From Vigna angularis (lineage: Eukaryota > Streptophyta > Magnoliopsida > Fabales > Fabaceae), in contig NC_068973.1 in assembly GCF_016808095.1 (NCBI RefSeq), positions 10,970,501-11,034,500 of the forward strand: DNA of 64,000 nucleotides, given 5' to 3'. The number at the start of each line of letters is the position of its first letter. Positions within the stretch are counted from its first letter, which is position 1. Positions 23,541-34,895 of the stretch are shown in pieces. The position numbers and the translations under genes are program-made. Below the pieces are notes generated by a model, which made no database searches, was not told the origin of the DNA, and worked only from the letters and a program-made list of their open reading frames with translations.

Positions 23541-23619
23541 AAAAGAGATTGTGGTGGAGAATCATGGGCACGTTTTTTAATAACGGTTTTTTATCTTAAA
23601 AATAAATGGACCACTTTCA
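23541..23619 (-). repeat. 5' LTR of element A, outer remnant
   Basis: It begins with the second AAAAG of B's target duplication and continues the LTR of A to about 23619. Compared with 8257-8366, the outermost part of U3 is missing. Confidence 0.82.
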
Positions 23620-24850
23620 GATATAATAACACAAGACTTTTTACATTTGTTATTTTAAGTTTTTATGTCTATTATAGGTTTGATGTAATGGTGAGTGACA
23701 TAAATTAATGTCGAAGTATTTTTCCAATTTAAATTTATGTAGAATTGTTACTATAACCTCGATTCAAATTTACGTTAGAGTTTCTCACTCCAACCTAAAT
23801 TTAGAACAATTTAAGGAAAAGAAAACACAAATTTTTATTTGACTACACACAGTTAGAGATAAATTTACATTTAATTGTACATGGTCAGACGTAAATTTAC
23901 ATCTGACAATGCTTAGTGAGATGTAAATTTTTGTGTGCTTTTTTAAATTAAATTGGTTTTTGCATGAACCAATGCCTCAAAATCAGAAACTATCCAGAAC
24001 AAAATGTACATTTTAAATAGAACATTTTCAAGTACATAATATACATTTCTAAATTCATTGAAGGAGATATTAGTCTCTCATGTACTTTGAAGTGAGGTAT
24101 ATTGAACTAAATCCATTGATTAATTTCTTATATTGTGGTTTGGTAGTAGGGTTCAATTCACAGATTGGACTACGTATTTAATTGTTTCTTAGCTCCACCT
24201 AAAAGTAAAGGTGTTGCTTTTACAAATAACCATGGATCGGAATTGGATAAATTTTATATGTACAACAAATGAATATGAGAGTGCAGTAGAACAATTTCTT
24301 GAATTTGCAAGATAAATGTTCCAGATAATAATAGAAGATTCTAGTGCCCGTGTGTTAATTGTTTGAATGAGTGAACACTACCAACTAAAGTTATTTGGGA
24401 GCATGTTAATTGTGATGGATTCTTAAAGAGCTACACAAAGTGGACATGACATGGTGAATTAATAGACATGCCAAGCGTAACTGAGTCTCAAGATGAAGCA
24501 GAAGAAGTTGATTTAAAGATGGGTGATCGATTAAAAGATATGATACGTGATGTTGGACATAATTCCTTCCAACATGCTCATGTGTATGACAACATGTTTA
24601 GTGACACAGAAAAATCTTTGTATCCACAATGCACTAAGCATATTCGATTGTCAGCGATATTAAAATTGTTCAATATGAAGGCAAGAAATGGGTGGAGTGA
24701 TAAAAGATTCATATAATTGTTTGAGTTATTAGTGACATGCTTCCTGAAGGTATCACATTGCCAAAACAAAATTATAATGCAAAAAAGATATTGTATCCCA
24801 TGGGAATAGAGTATAAAAAAAATTCATGCATTCTCAAACGATGGTGTCTT
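23620..24850 (+). mobile_element. truncated autonomous CACTA element
   Basis: The start (ATAACACAAG, then TTTTTACATTTGTTATTTTAAG) resembles the ends of the CACTA elements at 37732 and 38860 in diverged form. At 23690-23940 there are several copies in both directions of a motif like GACGTAAATTTACATC, as expected for subterminal repeats. A TNP2-type transposase remnant follows at 24232. The distal part is replaced at 24851 by another CACTA end. Confidence 0.6.
24232..24850 (+). pseudogene. CACTA transposase (TNP2-type) N-terminal remnant
   Basis: Starting at ATG 24232 the translation MDRNWINF, then YESAVEQFLEFAR, matches the transposase-associated zinc-finger-like domain found at the start of En/Spm TNP2 proteins. 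Further on, DMIRDVGHNSFQ, then LSAILKLFNMKARNGWSDK, matches the linker and start of the TNP2 catalytic domain. Stop codons occur at several points (for example after FLEFAR and after DKRFI) and the frame shifts between them. Only the first quarter of a normal TNP2 gene is present, and it is cut off by the CACTA end at 24851. It cannot be functional. Confidence 0.78.
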
Positions 24851-25200
24851 CACTAGTGCAACAAAGGGATAGGATAATGGTTGTTTTGGGTTTATAACAG
24901 CGTTTGTAGAACCAAGGTATAGTCAGGCAAGGTAAAAAGTCAAGACTTTTGTCCTCGATTCAAAAACCGAAGGAAAAAGGTTATGATTTTGCCCGGTTTA
25001 AAAAACCCGAAGCAATAAAAAAAAAAAGGGTCTATTGTCTTGGTTCTGGTTCTAACCGAGATCGTAAACCCTTAAAATTGATTAATTAAAGGGTCTATGG
25101 CCTTGGTTGGATCTAGAACCAAAGCAATAGACCATTTTTTGCCTCGATTTTTATTAGAACCGCGGTCTAAAGTATGCTTTTTTTAAAAAAAATGACTGTT
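24851..25200. mobile_element. CACTA fragment of the same type as 3911-5309
   Basis: It begins CACTAGTGCAACAAAGGG. It carries several imperfect AACCGAGG/CCTCGGTT-like inverted pairs (24920-25170), as in the element at 3911-5309. I find no matching right end, so only the left portion survives. It interrupts the TNP2 remnant. Confidence 0.65.
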
Positions 25201-25289
25201 TCTGTAAACATTCGATATCACATAAACACTGAAACAAACCTGCACATAAAACCAAGTATCCACAACTCAAAAATATAATCCTGCATATA

Positions 25290-26450
25290 ACTATTTAATG
25301 TGATTTTTGGTTTTGATAGTTATCGTTATTATTTTTGAACGATTTTTTTACCACTCTTTTAAACTCCTATTTTAGGAGAAAAATCCTAGGAGTCCTTATT
25401 TTGGGTGAATCTGAAGTTTAAATATTATTTGGATTGCAAATCTTAAAATAACCCTAACTTTCACTCGGGTTAACATGTATTATTTTTGGAAAGCTTTTGT
25501 AATAAGTATAGAATTTTGTATAGGGCTTAGAGTAGTTTTTTATTTCATGTAAGTTGTGTTTTAAAATTCTTTTTGGTTTCAAAATCACTCTGGAATAGTC
25601 TATTAGTAGGATTAATAATCGATTATGGATAATCGATTAGCTAAGATAATTGATTATCACAGAGCATGTTTTCAAAAACAAAAACTCATAATGGCCATTG
25701 GAATAATCGATTAGCAGTCATGATAATCGATTATTGATAATTGATTAGGACTTATAATAATTGATTATTGTGAATATATGTTGGAGTTTTCTGGCATGTT
25801 TTTGGCCGTTGGACTATTCATTTAAAGGTTAGTCGATCATTAAAGTGGGATAATCGATTATTATAGCGAGAAAAGTCTAACAATGTTTTTTGGAGGTGTC
25901 CTTGATTGAAGTCTTTAAACAGAAGTTCTAGACTCTCATTCTAAATACACAACAACTCATTCTGAACGAAAGTGAAGTATGAAGCTAGGGTTTGTGAAAC
26001 TCTTTGAAAAGGCTTGGAAACTTGGTGTGGGCACGAGAGAGAACTTTCACTGTGAGTGTTATTGTTGCTGTTAAGTAGAGCCTCTCATCCTTCGTCAAGT
26101 TTCAGAGCAAGTGTTCATCCCTTGTGGTGTTCAAGGGAAGTGAGTATTATTTTCTTGTGGTCTCAAGAGAGATGTTTTCTAAACCTATAAACTTGTATTT
26201 GTGTGATAGCAAGGTTTATTTTTTTTGTGATGGTGAAACATAGATTTCTTTGAGGGATTAACAATTGAACATAAGATTCTTTTGATCCAAGCAATATAAA
26301 ATTATCTTTGCAAATTTCTCTCTTCCCTTATTCTTTTTTATTTTAGTTAATTATCTTTTAAGTAAGATTAATTAGAGAAATTTTTTTAAAGGCACACATT
26401 TTCGAAAAGAAACCAATCGATCCCCTCTCCCCTCTTAGTTTTTGTAAACA
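25290..26450 (+). mobile_element. diverged copia LTR fragment (SIRE-like)
   Basis: Contains AATAATCGATTATGG and several decayed forms of the same palindrome at 25610-25870, as in the LTR of element C, then a transcribed-looking stretch and a C-rich end near 26410-26440. The orientation, opposite to C, is judged from the order of these features. No interior genes are attached. Confidence 0.45.
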
Positions 26451-28244
26451 TGCAACCATTTTGCTACACTGCTCAGACATAAATTTCCTAATTAAAGCAT
26501 AAATGAGAGTTTTGTTGAATACAAATGTTATAGACTGCTAGGTAATAATGAAACAAACACTCAATTTGTCTTGACAAGATAAAATTGCCAAACGATGTTT
26601 TTAGAAAGCAAGCTGAAAAGTCTCAAATGATATTCCAAAAACTTATGTTGTAAAACACATTGTTAAACACATTTGTTGAATAGAATAGAGAAAAATTCAA
26701 AGCGTTTACATAGGCTAGACGATACCATGTGCTAAACGACATACTTCATCCAACGGTGAAGTTTTCATCAACTGCTTGATATCTTGATAAACAGCTTAAA
26801 TGATCAAATCCTACCTGAATAGTATAAAATGTAAAAAACACTTCGTTGTTCTAAACAGACATTAAATGCTCAACGTTTAAAAACAACTAAGGTGATAAGA
26901 GAAAGGGCATATATCCTGCATGCATATCTACTCTACTTTGTGAAAATTGGCTATAAACACATCCACTTGCTCTATTCTATACAAATCAAAAGTGGTCGTT
27001 ACGAACAAAGAAGACATTCACAAAATATTCTCCTCATCAGAAGTCGTGCTAGGAAAATCGTATGCCTACTTTTGTCAAAGTATTAGAAAAGCATGCCTAC
27101 TCTGACAAGTTGACTTTAACCAATGGCTGCTACATACGAAAAGACTAGGAAGACTCAAAGATCAAAGTAAAGCTTTGTCTAACGAATACTTTTGAGAAGG
27201 CTTTAAATAGAAGATCATTCAAAAAGAGAATCAAGAGAATATAATAAAGGGAAAAAAAGGCTTACAAAAATAACGTCGAGAGAAAAGCTCAAGAGCACAT
27301 GATAATATCTGAGAGAGAAAAGCTCATAAAAAGAAACACTCTCAAGATTCATTGTCATATAAGCTTACATTTGTAAGAAGAGAAAGCATATTCAGTGAGT
27401 CTATTAGATTGAATTGTATTGAACACATATCCTCTTTGTGAGAGTTATCGTCTAAGGACTTGTAACCAATCTTTTGATTGTAAATTCTGAAGAAAATTAA
27501 AACACTTGATGTTTAACTTGTTGAAGTTAAATGGTAACTAGATGGGTGTGTCTGGTGAAAACCAGGAGTGGGTAAAATTCAATGACGTTTAACTTGGTGA
27601 AGTTAAACGGGAGCTAAACGGGTTTGTCTAATGGGAACCAAGAGTGGGTTAAACTCAGCTAGACAACATATCGCGAATATATCTGGATTGTCTAGGGATA
27701 CCAAGAGTTGTGAAGAATACTATGCAACCAAGAGTTGTGAAGAATACTACGCAACCAGGAGTGGGTGAAACTCGGTTCTAGTCCGAGTAACAATGGTTAC
27801 TTGGAGTGATTAGGGATACCAGGAGTGGTGAGAATACTCAGTTGTAATCTTGTTGAAGATTATAGTAGAACCCTCTAAGGTGCTAGAGGAGATTAGACCT
27901 AGCTTGAAGGGGTGAACCAGTATGAAAGCAATTGTGTGTTTATTGCTCTATTCTTTTTAAACACTTCTCTTACAAATCCTACAGTTGCATGTTATTTGAA
28001 TTGATATAAAGATCATGTTACCAAATGACTTTTTTATTAAAGAGATAAGCTTACCAAACACTACATAAACTTGAAAAGCCTTGTTAAAAGGAAGTTATTG
28101 TTTAAACTGATTTTTAAGGTCGAGCATTTAACAACACTTCATAAACTTTTCAATCCTTGACATAGTTTTTATATCATTTCCTTTGCGAAATTTTTTCTTA
28201 TAATACTATTTAACCCCCCCCCCCTAGTGTTTTTCCATGTACTT
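26451..28244 (+). mobile_element. second diverged LTR-like fragment
   Basis: At 27520-27900 short phrases such as ACCAGGAGTGGGTGAAACTC recur irregularly, followed by GGTGCTAGAGGAGATTAGA and GTGAACCAGTATG. A run of thirteen C at about 28206-28218 is followed by TAGTGTTTTTCC. This arrangement is common in SIRE/Maximus-type LTRs of legumes. Borders and target duplication are not visible. Confidence 0.4.
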
Positions 28245-30180
28245 CATGTGTGCAAGAGTTGAGTTTGCAATGAAGGAGTTGTAGTATGACCTCATGGTGT
28301 CTATTATAACTTATGGCTTGGTCAAGACATCTTCTATGTGCGCCCAATGTTAGGTGGTTGTAGAAGGGCGTTAATTCAGAATGACTCTTATATGCTTTCC
28401 TCTACAAGGTTTGGGCGTGATCTTAGGGATGAATTGATTGTCTACCATTCACATTTGTATTGATTGTAGTAAGAAAGAGTTTTTGTTTCCCAATAAAGAC
28501 AAACTAGGGTTGTTGTCGTCTAGTCAGGTGTGGCAGGAAGCGAAGGAGGGATCCTCTCTTTTCATTGTCTTAACTAACATGGATGCGGAGTGGAGTGGAA
28601 GCAGTTTGAATCTCTTTGTTGTGAATGAGTTTGCATATGTGTTTCCTAAGCAAGTTCTAAATTGCCTCAAAAGGAAGTTGAGTTCTTCATTGATCTAGTT
28701 CCTAAGGGAGGACCAATATAAATAACTTCATACAAGATGGCTCTAGCTGAGTTAGTGGAGTTGAAAAAGTAGATAGAAGAGTTGGTGTCGTTATTGACAC
28801 TAGTGCAAAAACAATGTATAACGTCACGCGTTCAACATTTAACCACTAAATAACCAACGTTAAAAATGACCGGTGGCATTTTTGTAAATAAATGCAATTA
28901 TTAGACGTCGTTTAGAATTGTAGTTCGACGTCAATTTGTTATATTGGATAAATTTTGCGAAAATGTTTGGCGTGAAGGTGAAAATGTATTTACGTATGAC
29001 ATCGAATTCCCTAGAATCAGACGTCAAAAGAATATAAAACATCGAATGCCCCAGCATTAGACGTTAGAAGGTTAATGAGTTCAATAAAAATTTGAGCGAA
29101 AGATTGAAAATTCATTCACTTTATCTTAGCGCGCGATACCCTCTTCTCTGCACAAACTTTTCTGGAACGAAGTTTGACGACCATCACATGTAATCTTTCT
29201 TTCATTTGTTACAAATGCATGTTAATTAACTACTTTAGGTATGATTTTCGTTTATTTTGACCAATTATTTTCGTGTTTTTGTCCTTCATAGGCGCATTGT
29301 GCTTTCTCTCTCATTGGTGGCAATACTTTATTTCGACGAACCCACTTTTAAAGGTTAGTTTCATTTTCATTTTGAAGAACTTATTTTGTTGAACTTCTTT
29401 TTTCTTTTGAACTTGTTTGTTGTTTTTTTTTTGGTTGAACATGTTTGTTATTGTTGTTTGATTGAACTTGTTTGTTGTTTGTTATTATTTGTTGTTGATA
29501 CTACACTACACGTTCATAGTTCATGCTTCATAAAATATCAAAAACTGAAATTTGTTGTTTTCTTGTTTTTTAAGTCACGAGTTGTAAAAAAAGATCACAA
29601 TTAATTAAAAAAATAAAAAAAATTGATTAATGTCGAATATCGACAAAATTCGACATTAATTTGATTAACGTCGAATTGTTTTATGTTCGACGTCAATTTA
29701 ACGTTTTCCGATATGACGTCGGTTTCAAATTCGACGTGAAAGGCCGAAAAACAACGACATTAAACGGTGTTTTTGTACTAGTGTGAAGAAGAAGGATGAG
29801 AGTTTTAGGCTTTGTGTAGACTACAAACAACTGAATAAAGTAACCATAAAAAACAAGTACTTGTTGCCAAGGATAGATGATTTGATAGATCAATTTCACA
29901 GAGTTGAAGATGATGATCCTTGATAAGGGAGATTAGAGTCGTTTTAGCATATACCCATACATGACTAAAATCTATCAAGATCTTAAAAAGTCTTTTTGAT
30001 GGGTCCAGCATGAAGAAGGAAATGACAAAGTTTGTGGCGATCCGTTTTACCTGTCAGAGAGCTAAAGTGAAACATCAAAGACTTGGGAGTTTGTTGCAAC
30101 AGTTAGATGTGCCTAAATGGGAATGGGATAACATTTTCATTGATTTTGTTACCCATTTACCATGGATGGTCAAAGTTCAT
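28245..30180 (+). pseudogene. Ty3/gypsy pol relict with internal deletion
   Basis: Before the CACTA insertion, 28600-28797 reads VVNEFAYVFPKQV, then MALAELVELKK, the approach to a gypsy reverse transcriptase. After it, from 29787, comes [18 protein letters not shown], then PRIDDLIDQ, the conserved reverse transcriptase entry. The match then jumps (about 29930-30180) to integrase: YQDLKKSF, then a degraded HHCC region, and DNIFIDFVTHLP. The RNase H and most of the reverse transcriptase are deleted and frameshifts are frequent. The VDYRQLNKVT signature indicates gypsy rather than copia. Confidence 0.8.
28798..29783. mobile_element. non-autonomous CACTA element (986 bp), target duplication TGA
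   Basis: It begins CACTAGTGCAAAAACAATG and ends CGGTGTTTTTGTACTAGTG, so the inverted ends share about 16 of 17 positions. TGA flanks it at 28795-28797 and 29784-29786. Excising it reunites the gypsy reverse transcriptase frame. Subterminal copies of GACGTC-like motifs occur on both sides (28900-29070 and 29630-29745). No transposase is present. Confidence 0.93.
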
Positions 30181-31044
30181 GATACTATAAATTTTCATAA
30201 TTTAAATAAAATAAAATTAATCAAGATATTTTATAAAATAATTTATTTTAATATATGGTTTCTTTATATAAATTTTTAATTTGATAATAATTTTTTATTT
30301 TAATTTAAAACTGTTTTAACTTTAACAAGTGTTTGTATACCAAATTAGATGAAGAAAGTATGTGATGTGGAGGGTGATACAGAGAGTAAGGTGTGAGAAG
30401 GAAAAATAGAACGATGAGAAAGTAAAAATGTGTTGAATTATTTGATCTATTAGGCTAAGGGGTAAAAGGTTAATTTAGAGATGCAAACAGTAAAATCAAT
30501 TTTATTTTATTTTTTATTTTTTTAATTATTTGTTTTTGTGATGAATTTAATTTATTTGGAAAAAAAATCCGGTGTTGATAACTGTACAAACATTTTTATA
30601 ATACCAGGCACTCCATTCCGTACCTGTTTTGGTTAACAGTACACATTTGATGGATTCTCTTAATCTCAACCATAAATTATTGTACCCAGAATGAGGACAA
30701 TTCCAGCTGGAGAAGCATGTGGATTCTAGGTGAAATGTCTCTGTTTTGTCTAAAAACCTTATTTCTTTTAAATAATACCATTGAAAACAAATACACCATG
30801 TGTTATTTTTTTTATGATAAAAAATAATAAAATTGTTATTAGTGTTATTATTACAATTATAAAATTAAATATGAATCCTTTTTATAATTTTATTATAAAT
30901 AATTTTTATGTATTTTGTAAGCAATTTTTAATTAAGAAATGATTAAATTTAAAAATATGATAAAATATATATATATATATATATATATAATATGAATTTA
31001 ACTACTGTTATTAATGAGATAATTAGTTGAATTAAATTTTATGG
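30181..31044. repeat. local duplication, copy 1, left part
   Basis: The phrase AATTTAAATAAAATAAAATTA and its surroundings (30190-30340) recur at 36470-36640, and 31010-31044 recurs at 37100-37123. The middle (30350-31000) is non-coding and includes a TA dinucleotide run at about 30964-30989. Confidence 0.65.
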
Positions 31045-32002
31045 TGTCAGACCTCATTAAAAACGCACCCAAAACTCCTCTGCACGGACGCCAGGTGTCA
31101 AGCAACGAGGATCAGGTATTCAGATAGTGGGATGCAGGTGTCAGCAGAAGAGCGGACGCTCGTTTTGACGTGGGAAGAAAACTGATTTTTCTTAAACTTT
31201 CGTCCCACTCACTTCTGCATGCAACCTTCTTCCCATACTCTGATATTCTCAATTTCTCCTCCCTTCTCTCTACCGAAACTCACCCTTCCTCTTTTCCGAT
31301 CATCGTTCAGGTCTCGTAGGAGCACTCCCGGCGTCCCAAGCTTCAATTTAAACCGAATAATTTCGGGTTCTGAAACCGGTAAGTTTCTTGTCCCTAGCTG
31401 TTCGTTTTTGTGAACATGCAAACCAAGTTCTGGTTGCATGATGTTCCGAGTGTTGTTCTGAACGATTTTGGTCTGTTGTTTGATTTTGGTTCGAAGAGTC
31501 GTTGAGCGTTGAGGGTAGAAGGAATCGTATTTCGGTGAACTGAGTTTCAGTCTGTAGAACGTTCGTTCATACTCCAAGGTAAAGGAAGCTTATTTAATTT
31601 AATTTGTCTGTTTTCTGTGCTGCATGAACGTTCGTTGAGTTGCAGTGAAGCATGATGGTTGTGATATTTGTCTATATGATATAGGATGATTATTATGTTT
31701 TTGATGTATGAGGAATATGAAATGTGCTATGATATGAATGTATGCAATTATGAAGTTATATGTTGAGAAATGAGTTTGAATATAAATGAATTCGGAATAT
31801 GAAATTTTCCTATGATAATGTACGTTCGTCATTGAACGGTCCTTGACCGTTCGGTGCTTCTAGTAAACTTGTTTGAAATTGAATTCTTTCATTTGGAAAG
31901 AATCCTAGTTGAGGACGAGCGTCTTCTTATGATAATACTGTGCTTGAGCGTTCGGACAAGCGTAGTTGCATCTGAGTATTCGGTAATAAACCAAATGTTG
32001 TA

Positions 32003-32053
<51 letters not shown>

Positions 32054-33477
32054 ATATCTTAGTTATTCTTAAACACTATTCCAATAATATCTTATTATAT
32101 TTATCGAGCTTTCTATTATCAATTAGTAGCGCTCGGTCTTACACCAAGCGCTCGTAATGAGTAGTGCTCGGTCTTATACCAAGCGCTCGTACTCGTATAT
32201 AGTATGATCTATCCTGATGAAAATGGCGTTCGTCCAACCTCAGTAGAATTTCCCTATATCATGTTCGGTCATTGACTGACATTTGATTTCTGTATGTGAA
32301 TTATTCTAAGTATGGTTCTGTAAACGTCTTGACGTGTCTACCTTCTTTTGGCTCCTGCCTAAAGCCTTAGTACTTGACCTCTTCTTTGAAGAGTTGATTT
32401 GAGCTCAAGAGAGTCAGTTCATTTAACTGATTCATGTTGTAAGTAACGTTCGTTCTTGGGATAGGTTTAATGGTAATCGGTCTCTTTTTCAACCTGACAG
32501 TAACCCTTTCGGTTTTATTCTATTCTGGAACGGAAGACTTCTCTGTTTCTTTCCTAGTGTTTATCCTCGTTCTGAGTAAGGACTGAACGTTCGGTATTTA
32601 ACGTTCTTAGAATTGGTGGCAAGATGAAATTAAAATGATGGATAATGAAAGATGAAGAGGATATGATGTGAGTGAAATGTTGTGAATTGTGAACGAGCGT
32701 TCCGGGGAGGAACGACTCATGGATGATCTTGAAACTTGTAAAGTATGAATGTGGTAATGCTTAGCTGGCGATTCATCCTGATGTTCTGTGAGTACTTGTC
32801 CTCACGTAGAGGAGGGTAGGTCATGTGTGGGAACGGCAGGAGGTCCTAGTCCTTAGGGGTACTTTGGACAGATAGGATTAACCTCGGGTGGCAGCTGATG
32901 AGAGTATTCCAGTTACTACATCACCCGGGTGCACGAACGTCGTAGCTACACAGATTTCATACAGTCCGGACAGTCAGTCTAGTAATAGGACTTGATTGAA
33001 ACATATCTTGAAATGTATCTTGTGTGTTTGAATGTGAAAAATGTATGTTTATACTTGAACTAAATTACATAAGCTTACCCTGTGTTTTCCTGTGTTGTCA
33101 TGTTTTGTATGTCCGTCCTTGTCATTGCAATGATCATCCTTGTGGATGTGAGCAAAAAGGAGACGAGCTGCTGGAAGAAGAAAATTTGATAGAGGTAGAA
33201 GTGAAGGCCGAACAATAGGACGTTCGGTCAGTAGTTTAGTTTTGGTATAGTAAGGTGGTCGTTCGATCACCTTCCCTTTTGATTACTTTGATCGTTCAGT
33301 ATAAGTTTTGTAAACCGTTCGGTTAAAATTTCCTTAAGCTGTGTAGTATTGTGTAACTCTTTTATGTAAGGCCGTTCGGCCATAAGCGTACGTTCTTAGT
33401 GTAAAGACTGATCTGAATTATTAATTAATGTGATTATTCTATTATATAGTTATGGACTGTATTTTTGGGATGTTACA
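31045..33477 (-). mobile_element. solo LTR of a gypsy-like element (2,433 bp)
   Basis: On the plus strand it begins TGTCAGACC and ends GGGATGTTACA. Read the other way it starts TGTAACATCCCAAAAATAC, a usual start for Tekay/Del-type gypsy LTRs (lineage is inference). Flanks are TATGG (31040-31044) and CATGG (33478-33482), a 5-bp duplication with one change. The paralogous segment at 37119-37123 shows the uninterrupted site. No interior genes or second LTR are present, so it is a solo LTR left by LTR-LTR recombination. It contains a TA run at 32005-32049 and two copies of a CGCTCGGTCTTACACC unit at about 32130-32200. Confidence 0.85.
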
Positions 33478-33482
33478 CATGG

Positions 33483-34400
33483 CATTCTGAATTATTAAAA
33501 AATCACCATAATATTCTTTTGGTAAAAAGAAATGCCTTTCTATTTTTTTTGGATAGATTTCAATTTTACGTTACGTTAAACCGAAGAAAGAGCGAAAATG
33601 AAAAGAATCAAAGAGATGAGAAAGTTAAGTTATTTAAATTGAAAGAAAAAAAAACTAACAAGTAAAAAATAAATGAATAAAAAATTCATAATTGATTTGA
33701 TTGAGATGATATTTGGAATCTGAGCTCTAAGTTTGCATGTCTTTTTGAGTATGGTTGTTCTGCTTATGTTCAAGGGAGTGTATTATGTATATTGGGTTGG
33801 AACTCGAGTAGTGGTGTTATTCTTCCTACTCTTTTCTTCCTGTTATGTTATTCGCTTTTTGAGGTTATTTATGATCATTCGGTCTTTCCGTAAAGAGGGA
33901 GTCTGAAAAGGGTTTAGACTGTACACCACAAATTAATGAGTGTATGATGATAGGGGAGTAAAGTCCAAGATCACTGTCGTTGTCGTGGTGAACTTTTCCA
34001 TGAAATTTTAGGCTATCGACGAGGTAAGTATATTTACAAATCACGTTCGTATTCAAAGCTTCAAAAGAATTTACCTAGTATGATGGTAGCGTATCATGAG
34101 GCTCTAAACATTTGTTATTTTGGATTTTTAATGCTAGAATTCGATTTGACGTCTTTGTGAACGATGTTAATGGGACGTCAGATCTGTGAACATGCATTAA
34201 TAAATGTCTATAATGCTTTTAAACGTCGGACATGACACTAACCGACGTCTACTTCGTGTCTTTGGTTAACGTAATAGCAACTTCTTCCTTTGCTAGTTTT
34301 GTCACAGAGAATGTTGCGTCTTTTGGACCTCTTATGACATTTCAACTGAAAACCGAATTTGGATCCTTCATTTAATAAAATTTGAAAAAACATGCAATAA
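33483..34400. repeat. local duplication, copy 1, right part
   Basis: 33478-34080 matches 37119-37731 with only scattered differences; 34081-34370 matches 38847-39180. The last part belongs to a CACTA-type element whose terminus has decayed in this copy. No gene. Confidence 0.85.
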
Positions 34401-34784
34401 TGATTTAATTAAAAACCACAAAAAAAACAATAAATTAAATTTAAATTAATAAACTAATCAAAAACTAAAAAAATACAACAAATAATTAAATAATTAAATA
34501 ATAACTTATATTGAAAAATAAAATATTAATAAAGAATTATAGATTAAAAAATTAACAAACAAATTTAATTTGGAAATTAAAAATTTAATTACAGTAAAAA
34601 TAATATTTAAATAAATATCAAAAATAAAAAAAATACAAATTAAAAAGTATGAAAGGTAAAATATTAAATATTTAAATAAACTAATAAAAAAATAAAAAAC
34701 AAATCAAATTAAAAAACTAGTAAATCAAAACAAAAAAGAAAGAGTAAGAAGACATTCCTTCACCGCAATTCAATTCTAGGCCTA
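34401..34784. repeat. A-rich low-complexity block
   Basis: Almost pure A and T with many AAATAAA and AATTAAA strings. No coding or paired structure is visible. Confidence 0.6.
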
Positions 34785-34895
34785 AACGAGCCGCACTTTG
34801 AAGTGCGGCTATCGCAATTCCAACTACGGCGTGGTATAAACCGCATTTTCAATTGCGGTGCAATGTGAACCGCACTTCCAATTGCGGTTACGGTG
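34785..34895. repeat. three hairpins built on CCGCA...TGCGG
   Basis: Near-perfect palindromes at 34790-34809, 34840-34859 and 34869-34890, all variants of AACCGCACTTNNAATTGCGGTT. Closely spaced palindromes of this kind are found below the termini of the CACTA elements in this window, so this may be a remnant of one; no terminus is visible. Confidence 0.65.

Larger units (their letters stand above)
7925..23619 (-). mobile_element. Ty1/copia element A, host of the nested elements
   Basis: Order on the minus strand: truncated 5' LTR (23619-23546 and 14081-13793), tRNA-iMet primer site (13790-13779), leader, gag-pol frame (12693-8647), polypurine tract and 3' LTR. Element B sits inside the 5' LTR. 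The first 110 or so bases of the 5' LTR are missing: the match to the 3' LTR stops at about 23619, where unrelated CACTA-like sequence begins. Without the insertion A would be about 6.2 kb. Integrase before reverse transcriptase identifies the copia superfamily. Confidence 0.88.

Noticed and set aside
28206..28218. Run of about 13 C bases.
   Set aside because: Could be a sequencing or assembly homopolymer, and it fits the C-rich end of SIRE-like LTRs. Not treated as a separate feature.
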